A stretch of 33,934 nucleotides of DNA from UBA9715 sp003452695. Its GTDB lineage: Bacteria > Actinomycetota > Coriobacteriia > Coriobacteriales > Eggerthellaceae. The notes beneath the pieces are model-generated. The model had not been told where the DNA came from. It saw only the letters and a list, made by a program, of their open reading frames with translations, and ran no database searches. The position numbers were made by a program, and so were the translations under genes. The DNA is taken from assembly GCA_946625225.1 (NCBI GenBank), contig CAMOTA010000018.1, forward strand, positions 1-33,934, in the 5' to 3' direction. Positions 13,392 through 21,211 of this stretch are shown piece after piece; position 1 is the first letter of the stretch; each line of letters begins with the position of its first letter.

Positions 13392-14567
13392 ATGAAATAC
13401 CGTAAGGACCGTGCGGGCAACGATATATCGCAGCTCGGCTTCGGCTGCATGCGCTTTGACAAGAAGATGGGTGCCATCGATTACGAAAAGGCCGAAGGCG
13501 AAGTGCTCGTAGCCATCGACCGTGGCGTTAACTACTTCGACACCGCCTATCTGTATCCCGGAAGCGAGGAATGCCTCGGGCGCATACTGCACGAGAACGG
13601 CTGCCGCGATATGGTGCGCATCGCCACGAAGCTGCCCCATTACCTGATGCGCTCGCTGCAGGCCGTGGAAAAAACCTTCCAGGAACAGCTCTCGCGTCTG
13701 CGCACCGACTACGTAGACTATTACCTTATGCACATGTTCACCGACGTCGTCGAATGGGACCGCCTGAAGAAGCTGGGCATCGAGGACTGGATAAGCCGGC
13801 ATAAGGCCGATGGCAGCATCCGCAGCATCGGGTTCTCGTACCACGGCGATACCGAGGGCTTCCTGCAGATACTGGATGCGTACGACTGGGATTTCTGCCA
13901 GATTCAATACAACTACCTGGACGAGAACAGCCAAGCGGGGCGCAAGGGGCTGAAAGCCGCCGCCGCGAAGGGCCTGCCCGTCATCGTGATGGAACCGTTG
14001 CGCGGCGGCAAGCTCGTGCAGCTTCCCGACAAGGCGCTGCAGGAGCTGCAGACAAGCGGCACGGGATACACCCCGGCCGAGCTGGGCCTGCGCTGGCTGT
14101 GGGACCAGCCCGAGGTAAGCTGCGTGCTTTCGGGCATGAATTCCGTCGCCATGGTCGAGGAGAACGCGCGCATCGCCGACAGCGCCGAACCCGGCCATCT
14201 TTCTGCCGAAGACAAGGCACTCGTCAGACGGGTGAAGGGCATCATCCGCGAGCGCGAGAAGGTGGGTTGCACGGAATGCCGCTACTGCATGCCCTGTTCG
14301 AGCGGCGTGGACATTCCCGGTAACTTCCATCACTACAACCTGATGTACCTGGAATCGAAGCATTCTGCGCGCTTCGAATTCGCCCAGAACGTAGGCTTGC
14401 GCAAAGAGCCCGGCTTCGCGTCGCTGTGCACCGAATGCGGCGAGTGCGAGCAACGCTGTCCGCAGCACATTCCCATTCGCAGCATGCTGAAGGAGGCCGA
14501 CCGCGCCCTGCGCCCGCTGCCGTACAAGGCGGGCATTTCCGTCGCCCGTGCGTTCATGGGCCGCTAG
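13392..14567 (+). CDS. Aldo/keto reductase with C-terminal 4Fe-4S ferredoxin domain
   Basis: A 391-residue protein. The N-terminal part is an aldo/keto reductase barrel: LGFGCMRF, NYFDTAYLYPGSEE with Asp50 and Tyr54, IATKLP with Lys80, and DYYLMHMF with His114 make the catalytic tetrad. The C-terminal 100 residues carry two cysteine groups: GCTECRYCMPC and LCTECGECEQRCP, the latter a classic 4Fe-4S motif. This architecture is common in anaerobes, where electrons may come from ferredoxin rather than only NADPH. ATG 13392 gives the standard barrel N-terminus; in-frame starts at 13368 and 13329 lack a convincing ribosome site. It lies 127 bases after idi on the same strand. The substrate is unknown. 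Confidence 0.9.
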   Translation: MKYRKDRAGNDISQLGFGCMRFDKKMGAIDYEKAEGEVLVAIDRGVNYFDTAYLYPGSEECLGRILHENGCRDMVRIATKLPHYLMRSLQAVEKTFQEQLSRLRTDYVDYYLMHMFTDVVEWDRLKKLGIEDWISRHKADGSIRSIGFSYHGDTEGFLQILDAYDWDFCQIQYNYLDENSQAGRKGLKAAAAKGLPVIVMEPLRGGKLVQLPDKALQELQTSGTGYTPAELGLRWLWDQPEVSCVLSGMNSVAMVEENARIADSAEPGHLSAEDKALVRRVKGIIREREKVGCTECRYCMPCSSGVDIPGNFHHYNLMYLESKHSARFEFAQNVGLRKEPGFASLCTECGECEQRCPQHIPIRSMLKEADRALRPLPYKAGISVARAFMGR

Positions 14568-14705
14568 ACGATGAATTTCCGTTCGCATATCCCTCGCACT
14601 CGGCCGTCTGGGCCGCACGGGTGAACTGCAGCGACGAAGATGGGACGATGATGGCACTCTTCTTCCCTGCCCTGCTGTTCAGCTGGCTACGTGCGGCGCA
14701 TGGGC

Positions 14706-14711
14706 TATAAT
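14706..14711 (+). promoter_or_regulatory. Candidate -10 element upstream of the EAL protein gene
   Basis: A perfect TATAAT hexamer lies 47 bases before the ATG at 14759. Upstream, TGGCTA (14684-14689, 16-base spacing) is only a poor -35 match. Its position after the aldo/keto reductase stop suggests the signalling block is transcribed separately. Confidence 0.5.
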
Positions 14712-14758
14712 GAGACGTTGAGCATCGTCGGGCGATTCGATGGAAGGTGGGGTTACGC

Positions 14759-16687
14759 ATGGAAACCGCAGCAGCAGCTAATCCCATAAACATCGCGTCG
14801 TTCAGTTTCGGCACCATTCTGGTGTGCCTGACCTGTCTGGTGTACATGGTGCTGCATCGCCGTTTCATGCGGCGCCAGAGCAAGCTGTTCGTCGTCGTGG
14901 TCGTCGTGCTTATCGTGAATGCCGTTACCAGCATGGTGGCGGAAGTTATGAAGGCCAACATCCTGACCGACGCCACAGCGGCCGTGTGCGTTCCCGTGGC
15001 AAATTACCTGTATTTCATATCGCATACCGCCATGGCGCCCCTGCTCTGCCTGTACTTCCTGGCGGTTTGCGGCTCTTCCGAGCGCGGGCACAGGCTGGAG
15101 AACTTCCTCTATGCCCTGCCGTTCTACGTGGCCGAAGTGCTCGTGCTTATAAACCCGCTGATGAACTGGGTGTATTACTACGACGCCAACATGGCCTTCA
15201 CGCGCAATTGGGCCATGTACTATCTGTATGCCGTCGCAGCGTTCTACTTGCTGTTCGGGCTGAGCAAGCTCATGCGCAGCTGGCATGCCCTCACGACGAT
15301 CCGACGTCGGGCGCTGCTGTACTTCTTCAGCATGGCGGCAGCCGGCATTGTCGTGCAGTTGCTGGTGCCCACGGTTCGGCTGGAGCTGTTCGCGGAATCC
15401 ATCGGCCTTCTGGGCATCATGCTGTTCGTGGAAAGCGAAGAGGACCTCATCGATTTCGAGTGCGGCGTGCACAACCGGGCGGCCCTGCAGATGAATCTGG
15501 ACATGGGCACCAGTCGGGGCGACCCCTTCTATGCTATCGTCGTGCGCATTAGGAACGTGGGCAAGCTTACGAGCATCGGCGGCCTTTCGCTTCTTACCCA
15601 GTTCGTGTCGGTGGCCATATCCGACTACCTGAAGTCCATTACGCCCTGGCATTGCGTGTACCGCGTGGCGCCGACGCGGTTCGTCCTGACCGACCCTTCC
15701 TGGACGCAGTCCGAAGCGGAGGAGCTGGCCGGGCGCATTGCCAAGCGTTTCGAGCGCAGCTGGTCGTATCGCGGCATCGAGGTGAACTTGAACGCGGTCA
15801 TGGCCCTGGCCTGCATTCCCGACGACCTGCCTGCCACCGACGACGTTTTCTATCTGGTGGATGCACCCATGGCCGCACCTGCAGACGGGGGCATCGTGCG
15901 CGGCGACGCGCTGGGCTACGTGAAACGGCGCCTGGAAGTGGAGCGCGCGGTTCAAAGCGGCCTGACCGAGGGCAACTACGAAGTGTATTACCAGCCGCTG
16001 TTCGATGCGCAGGGCAAGCCCTATGCGGCAGAAGCGCTGATGCGCTTGCACGACGATGTGCTCGGGGACGTGCCGCCCTTCGAATTCATCGAAGTGGCCG
16101 AGCGTTTGGGCGTTATCGAGGACATCGGCGACTTCGCGCTGAGCGAAGTCTGCTCGTTTATGGCAAGCGGCATGCCGAGGCGCTTGGGAATCGGCCATAT
16201 CAGCGTGAACCTGTCTGTCATCCAGTGCATGCAGGCGGATTTCGCCGAACATGTGGGCCAGGTCGTGCGCGAACATGGCGTGGATCCCTCGTGCATAGCT
16301 TTCGAGATAACCGAGTCGGTGGCGGCCGGAGACTACGAGTTCCTGCGCGACGTGATGCACCGGCTGCATGCCGAGGGACATCGTTTCGCCATGGACGACT
16401 ACGGCACCGGCTATTCCAACATGCACTCCTTCCTTGCGTTGGATTTCGACATCGTGAAGATAGACAAGAGCGTGCTGTGGGATGCCGAGAAGAGCGATTC
16501 GGGCAAGGCCATCTTGGAAAACAGCGTGACGATGCTGCATACGGTTGGCTGTTCGGTGCTTGTCGAAGGGGTGGAAACCGAAGCCCAGGCAGAGCTCCTG
16601 CGCCGTGTTGGCGTGGACTATTATCAGGGCTACCTGTTCTCCAGGCCCTTGCCCAAAGACGACTTCATCGCTTTCCTATCTCGCTAA
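14759..16687 (+). CDS. Seven-helix membrane EAL-domain protein (c-di-GMP phosphodiesterase) with degenerate GGDEF
   Basis: A 642-residue protein. Residues 1-225 hold about seven membrane helices, resembling the 7TM sensor of some histidine kinases. A GGDEF-like domain at about 230-375 has no GG(D/E)EF signature (RVAPTRFVL at that place), so it should not make c-di-GMP. The EAL domain at 395-642 looks active: EALMR (425-429), NLSVIQ, FEITES, MDDYGTGYSN, KIDKS, LVEGVET and QGYLFSRPLP carry the metal- and substrate-binding residues. Predicted activity is hydrolysis of cyclic di-GMP in response to a membrane or extracytoplasmic cue. ATG 14759 has a GGAAGGTGGGG site. The next gene starts 9 bases after its stop, so the two are likely co-expressed. 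Confidence 0.9.
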   Translation: METAAAANPINIASFSFGTILVCLTCLVYMVLHRRFMRRQSKLFVVVVVVLIVNAVTSMVAEVMKANILTDATAAVCVPVANYLYFISHTAMAPLLCLYFLAVCGSSERGHRLENFLYALPFYVAEVLVLINPLMNWVYYYDANMAFTRNWAMYYLYAVAAFYLLFGLSKLMRSWHALTTIRRRALLYFFSMAAAGIVVQLLVPTVRLELFAESIGLLGIMLFVESEEDLIDFECGVHNRAALQMNLDMGTSRGDPFYAIVVRIRNVGKLTSIGGLSLLTQFVSVAISDYLKSITPWHCVYRVAPTRFVLTDPSWTQSEAEELAGRIAKRFERSWSYRGIEVNLNAVMALACIPDDLPATDDVFYLVDAPMAAPADGGIVRGDALGYVKRRLEVERAVQSGLTEGNYEVYYQPLFDAQGKPYAAEALMRLHDDVLGDVPPFEFIEVAERLGVIEDIGDFALSEVCSFMASGMPRRLGIGHISVNLSVIQCMQADFAEHVGQVVREHGVDPSCIAFEITESVAAGDYEFLRDVMHRLHAEGHRFAMDDYGTGYSNMHSFLALDFDIVKIDKSVLWDAEKSDSGKAILENSVTMLHTVGCSVLVEGVETEAQAELLRRVGVDYYQGYLFSRPLPKDDFIAFLSR

Positions 16688-16696
16688 GGATGTTAC

Positions 16697-19318
16697 ATGG
16701 CTACTTCAGTTGCAGTTAGACACAAGAAGGCTTCGCAGTTCTTCTGGGGCAATATGGCCTCGTTCGAATTGTCTGCGCGCATCGTCATGCTCGTGTTCGT
16801 GGCGATTGCCATTGGCTTCATGTCTTTTGCCCAGCTGGGGTTCTGGCCGATCGGCGTAGTCGATGGCAAGCCGGTCTACCTAATTCTGCTGCTCGGTCCG
16901 CTGGTCATGGGCGGATTGCTGTACGGGCCCGTAATGGGCGCCCTCATTGGCTTGTACGCAGGTGCGGTGGTATACGCGCACGCTATCGTGTTGCCGCTGG
17001 ACTACTACGAAGTGTATTTCATGACACCCCTCAACACGTTCGTTCTCATGACGGTGGTGGGGGCGCTGTCGGGGCTGTTGTTCACGTTGCTGGAACGCAC
17101 GAAGCTGCAAGGGCCATCGCGCGCCGGACTGGTCGTGGCGGCGTGCTTCGTCGTGTCGTTTGCCGCAAGCGGCATGCTCACGCTTGGCACCATCGTGTCG
17201 TATGGCGGGATGCAATACCTCGACGCCATCATGGAAACCCTGGTGAACAGCCCGCTTGGCATCGTCGTGCAGGCAATAATCGATGCCGTGCTCATGGTGC
17301 TGCTCTGCCTGGGGGCCAGCTTCATCGTGCACAGGCGCCTAACGGACAGCGGCGGTCGCACGCTGCTTTCGATGTTTCGCAATTGGATGCTTCTGGTCTC
17401 GTGCATCGTGTTCATGTTGGCAGGCGGTCTTATCTTCACGTTTGCCACGCTGCAGTGCCAATACGAGGCGCAAAAGGTCATGTTCGGCGAGGTGGACTAT
17501 CTGTCCACGAAGGTGGATCTGCTTCACGAGGACGAATATGCGGACCTGCTGGAAGGCTACGAGGTGGACAGCGACGGCTGGGTTTGCATAGTGGACGAAA
17601 AGGGAACGATTCTGGTAAGCGACGACGAAGGGCGCTATCCTGCCGGCGCATCGTTCGTGGACCTGTTGGGCTATGGCGAGGGAAGCGAGGACAGGGAATC
17701 CGGCGGAGGCGGCGCCGGCCAGGAAGTCGCGGCTGCCGACTTCCTGGCCTACGTTGAATCCACGGGCGAAATGGCCACTTTGCAGGCTGTCGATACAGGC
17801 GGCGCGCAGACCTTGGATTTCGCGTTCCTAACGGTCGATTCGTTCGACGGGGGCTATGTGACCATGCTGCGCTCGCCCGACATGGTGTACAAGAACCGCT
17901 TCAACATAATGGCGGCTTCGACGATACTGGCCTTCCTGCTTATAGCTGCCATCGCCGTGCTGGCAGCCATCCTGCTGAACCGGGTCGTCGTGCGCCGCGT
18001 GGACGAGACGAACGTGTCGCTTGCGAAGATAACCGCGGGCGATTTGAACGAGCGCGTGACCATAACCGATAGTCGCGAGTTCATGTCGCTTTCCAGCGGC
18101 ATAAATTCGACGGTATCCTCGCTGAAAGACGCCATCGACGAGGTGAAGCAGCGCAACGCACAGGACCTGGCCACCGCAAAGACCATCCAGGAAAGCGCCC
18201 TGCCGCGCGAATTCCCGCCGTTCCCGCATATCGACAAGTTCGATATCTATGCCTCTATGAAAACCGCCAAGGAGGTCGGCGGCGACTTCTACGATTTTCT
18301 GCTCATAAACGACAGCAAGCTCGGCTTCATCATGGCCGACGTGTCGGGAAAGGGCATCCCGGCCGCATTGTTCATGATGACGGCGAAAACCCAGCTGCGA
18401 AACTACATAGAAAGCGATATACCGCTCAACGAGGCCGTGGACGCCGCCAACCACCAGCTGTGCATCGGCAACGATGCCGGCATGTTCGTAACGGCCTGGG
18501 TGGGCGTGTTGGAATTCGAGACAGGATTGCTTACCTACGTGAACTGCGGGCACAACCCGCCCATGATCCTGTGCAACGGTGCGTGGGAATTGGTCAAGGA
18601 CGTGTCGGGCATGCCGCTCGGCTTGTTCGACGGCATTCCCTACGACGCCTTCACGCGTCAGATGCAGATCGGCGAGATGCTGTACCTGTACACCGACGGC
18701 GTAACCGAGGCCATGAATGCGGAAGGCGATCTGTTCGGCGAGGAACGCCTGATTCGGGTGCTCGACGAATTCGGGCCGATGAACGCGCGTTCGGTGGGCG
18801 TTGGCGTGCGGCGCGCCCTGACCGATTACACGAAGGATGCCGAGCAGTCGGACGACATTACGATGCTCATCCTGAAATACGGCGTACCGCCCGAGAAGAA
18901 AGCCGTAATGGTGCTGCCTGCCGACGACAAGCAGCTCGTGCACGTGTGCAACTTCATCCACGAGGAACTGCACCGCCGCAACGCGCCGAAAGCGGTGTAT
19001 AACCCGCTGGACATTGCGGCCGAGGAACTGTTCGTGAACGTGTGCCACTACGCATATCCGGATGCGACGCCCGAGAACCCCGGCGAAGTGCGCATCAGCT
19101 TCGAATACGAGGCCAACCCGCCATCGCTTACGGTGCAAATTGCCGACGACGGCGTGCCTTACGACCCGCTTGCAAAGCCCGATGCGGTCACGCCCGACGA
19201 CATCGCCGAGGTGCCAATCGGGGGCTTGGGCATTCTCATGGCGAAGAAATCGGTCGACGACATGTATTATGAGCGCAAGGGCGAAAGCAACGTGCTTACC
19301 TTCGTGAAGAGATGGTAA
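16697..19318 (+). CDS. Membrane sensor SpoIIE/RsbU-type phosphatase fused to an RsbW-like ATPase domain
   Basis: An 873-residue protein. Residues 25-215 form a multi-helix membrane region resembling an ECF-transporter S component (LLLGPLVMGGLLYGPVMGAL and following). A further membrane helix spans 229-252, then an extracytoplasmic region 253-402 with a VCIVDEKGTILVSDDEG cache/PAS-like strand pair and a Gly-rich linker, another helix at 403-430, and HAMP at about 430-485. The PP2C/SpoIIE phosphatase domain (about 510-728) has EVGGDFYDF, MADVSGKGIPAA, CGHNPP, TDGVTEA and QSDDITML, which supply the metal-binding aspartates. The GHKL ATPase domain (745-873) has AAEELFVNVCHYA, IADDGVPYDP and GGLGILMAKK. 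Phosphatase and anti-sigma-kinase activities of partner-switching systems are thus in one chain. No anti-sigma antagonist (STAS) gene is nearby, so the target is unknown. Confidence 0.88.
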   Translation: MATSVAVRHKKASQFFWGNMASFELSARIVMLVFVAIAIGFMSFAQLGFWPIGVVDGKPVYLILLLGPLVMGGLLYGPVMGALIGLYAGAVVYAHAIVLPLDYYEVYFMTPLNTFVLMTVVGALSGLLFTLLERTKLQGPSRAGLVVAACFVVSFAASGMLTLGTIVSYGGMQYLDAIMETLVNSPLGIVVQAIIDAVLMVLLCLGASFIVHRRLTDSGGRTLLSMFRNWMLLVSCIVFMLAGGLIFTFATLQCQYEAQKVMFGEVDYLSTKVDLLHEDEYADLLEGYEVDSDGWVCIVDEKGTILVSDDEGRYPAGASFVDLLGYGEGSEDRESGGGGAGQEVAAADFLAYVESTGEMATLQAVDTGGAQTLDFAFLTVDSFDGGYVTMLRSPDMVYKNRFNIMAASTILAFLLIAAIAVLAAILLNRVVVRRVDETNVSLAKITAGDLNERVTITDSREFMSLSSGINSTVSSLKDAIDEVKQRNAQDLATAKTIQESALPREFPPFPHIDKFDIYASMKTAKEVGGDFYDFLLINDSKLGFIMADVSGKGIPAALFMMTAKTQLRNYIESDIPLNEAVDAANHQLCIGNDAGMFVTAWVGVLEFETGLLTYVNCGHNPPMILCNGAWELVKDVSGMPLGLFDGIPYDAFTRQMQIGEMLYLYTDGVTEAMNAEGDLFGEERLIRVLDEFGPMNARSVGVGVRRALTDYTKDAEQSDDITMLILKYGVPPEKKAVMVLPADDKQLVHVCNFIHEELHRRNAPKAVYNPLDIAAEELFVNVCHYAYPDATPENPGEVRISFEYEANPPSLTVQIADDGVPYDPLAKPDAVTPDDIAEVPIGGLGILMAKKSVDDMYYERKGESNVLTFVKRW

Positions 19319-19399
19319 GCTCGGAAAGGCCTTGGCAATGGAACGGAAGCCGCCGAGGCATGTGGCTGGCAAGTCCTATCGGATGCATAGGAGATTATC

Positions 19400-21082
19400 G
19401 TGGCAGAAGAGAAGCACCACGTGGAAACAGGGGAAGCAGACGAGCTGGAAGCTCGTTTGAAGGAACTCGAGCAGGCCGAAAAAGCCATCGACAGCGCCTA
19501 TACCACGGGCAAGGCCGAGCGTGCCAAGATTACCCAATTCGCGCAGCTCGACGCCGCAGAGGCCGTGGCCATGGCCGGCATTGCCATGGAATCCGATGAA
19601 AAGGCCGACGAGGCCATGCGTATTTCCGTCATAGCCGAGAAATCGGGCGACCGCGAACGGGCGAAGGAGGCGCGCAAGAAGGAGCGCGCTGCGCGCAAGA
19701 AGGCGCATGCCGACCACCGCGCGGCAACGAAATCCGCCAAGCGGGCCTACGATGCCATCAAGTTCAGCGCGCCGAACAAGATGGGTTTCATGCGCGCCGT
19801 GCAGATCATTTTCGCCGTGCACATTGCAATTGTGCTGATCTGGCTTATGCTCACATCGCGCGATTCCATGACCTACAACGTCACCACCATGATGGACTGG
19901 GTCATGGTCATCCTGGAAGGCGTGGCCTTCTGGATGTTCATCAACCGCTACAAGATAGCGCGGCCGCTCGTCATCGGCATGGCGGCACTTGGCCTTGTCG
20001 TGCAGGCCGCTGTGGATGTTGCCACGGGCAGTTTCAATCCCTTCGCGCTCGCAAGCAACGGCGCGTTCTACATCTTCCTCATCCTGTACTTCACGTTCTC
20101 GCGCCGCGTGAAGGCCACGCTCGTGAACGATTTGTCACTGCACAAGGGCGACTACGAAAAGGAAGAGTTCGTCGTGAATCGGCGCGGCTGGCCCTTCGTG
20201 CGCAACCTTATCATGTACTTCATCGTGTTCTCCATCGTGGGGCACTGGATGGAAATGGGCATGTGCCAGTTCATTCGCCTGGGCATCGTGCAGGGCGAAT
20301 ACGACCCCACCAACACCATGCTCTGGCGCGACTGGCTGTATCCCTTCCCGATGGAGGGCGCCGCGGTCGTGGTCATCGCGCTCGTGCTGTACCCGTTCTT
20401 CCTGTGGCTGAAGAAGAAGTTCACCGGCAAGAAGGTGTTCCTGGCCTATCTGATAAGCTTCGTGGCCGGCGCGCTGCTGTGTTCCGTCATCGAGTTTTCC
20501 ATGGGCCTGGTCGTGAACGACCATTACCAGCTGTGGGACTATCGCGAAAATTTCGGCAACATAATGGGACAGGTGTGCTTGCAGAACACGATGGCCTTCG
20601 GTGTGGTGGCAAGTATCATCACCTGGTGGGTGTATCCGATGCTCGAGCGCATGATCGCACGCGTGCCGCGCGACATCATGAACATCGTGTTCGTGGTCGT
20701 GGCCGTGTTCGGCGCCATCATCTGGTCGCTGTACCTGGTTAACCCGCCGGGGGTGGACGATGCCAACCAGTCCCAGAACAAGGAGCATCCGGAAGTGGCG
20801 CAGCGCGAATACGATACGCGCATGGTTGCATCCAAGCTGGCGGATGTGGACGAATCGCTGGCCGACCTGGAGCAGGCCATCGACGCGACCAAGGAACTGG
20901 ACAAAGAGCCCCTGAAGGCCAGCGCGGCCAAACTGCGCGCGATGACCAAGGAAATGCTCGTGCAAGAACTAGGGCTGAACGAGTTCCCCGACGCCTACGA
21001 CAAGCTTCTCGGCGATTTAAGCGCCGCGCAAGTCGAGGAACAGGACCCAAAGCCGGCCCAGCAGTCCCAGGGCTCGCAATAA
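19400..21082 (+). CDS. CmpB-like putative ABC-transporter membrane protein with coiled-coil N-terminus
   Basis: A 560-residue protein. Residues 10-120 are highly charged, Ala/Glu/Lys-rich and almost certainly a coiled coil (ELEARLKELEQAEKAIDS). About eight membrane helices follow at 130-450. WMEMGMCQFIRLG, DWLYPFPMEGAAVVV and CSVIEFSMGLVV followed by LWDYRENFGNIMGQVCL resemble the putative ABC-transporter type IV (CmpB) family, in which WDY and a GxIC/VCL motif recur. A cytoplasmic helical tail ends in a Gln/Pro-rich stretch. The function of this family is not established, and no ATPase gene is adjacent. It starts with GTG 19400 after an AGGAGA site, 81 bases after the phosphatase gene, on the same strand. 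The family call is moderate; the soluble coiled coil is an unusual addition. Confidence 0.65.
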   Translation: MAEEKHHVETGEADELEARLKELEQAEKAIDSAYTTGKAERAKITQFAQLDAAEAVAMAGIAMESDEKADEAMRISVIAEKSGDRERAKEARKKERAARKKAHADHRAATKSAKRAYDAIKFSAPNKMGFMRAVQIIFAVHIAIVLIWLMLTSRDSMTYNVTTMMDWVMVILEGVAFWMFINRYKIARPLVIGMAALGLVVQAAVDVATGSFNPFALASNGAFYIFLILYFTFSRRVKATLVNDLSLHKGDYEKEEFVVNRRGWPFVRNLIMYFIVFSIVGHWMEMGMCQFIRLGIVQGEYDPTNTMLWRDWLYPFPMEGAAVVVIALVLYPFFLWLKKKFTGKKVFLAYLISFVAGALLCSVIEFSMGLVVNDHYQLWDYRENFGNIMGQVCLQNTMAFGVVASIITWWVYPMLERMIARVPRDIMNIVFVVVAVFGAIIWSLYLVNPPGVDDANQSQNKEHPEVAQREYDTRMVASKLADVDESLADLEQAIDATKELDKEPLKASAAKLRAMTKEMLVQELGLNEFPDAYDKLLGDLSAAQVEEQDPKPAQQSQGSQ

Positions 21083-21105
21083 GTCCAGCAGCAGCAACAA
21101 CTTCC

Positions 21106-21140
21106 AGGCGGTACGGTTCACCTGGTGAACTGTACCGCCT
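21106..21140. terminator. 17-bp palindrome after the CmpB-like gene
   Basis: AGGCGGTACGGTTCACC at 21106-21122 pairs with 21124-21140 with one G-T wobble, giving a long hairpin with a tiny loop. It begins 24 bases after the stop codon. No T-tract follows (AATTCC), so it may be a REP-like palindrome rather than a strong intrinsic terminator. A TATACT at 21172-21177 downstream could be the -10 of the next gene. Confidence 0.6.
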
Positions 21141-21211
21141 AATTCCGCACCGGCAAGGGCGGGTGGGGGAGTATACTAGTTTCAATTGATTTGCGAGGAT
21201 AAGGAGCAATT

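Noticed and set aside
15652..16719. Long alternative frames inside the EAL, SpoIIE, CmpB-like and FAD oxidoreductase genes on both strands
   Set aside because: They overlap genes with strong motifs, are low-complexity Arg/Ala-rich or His-rich, and lack ribosome sites.
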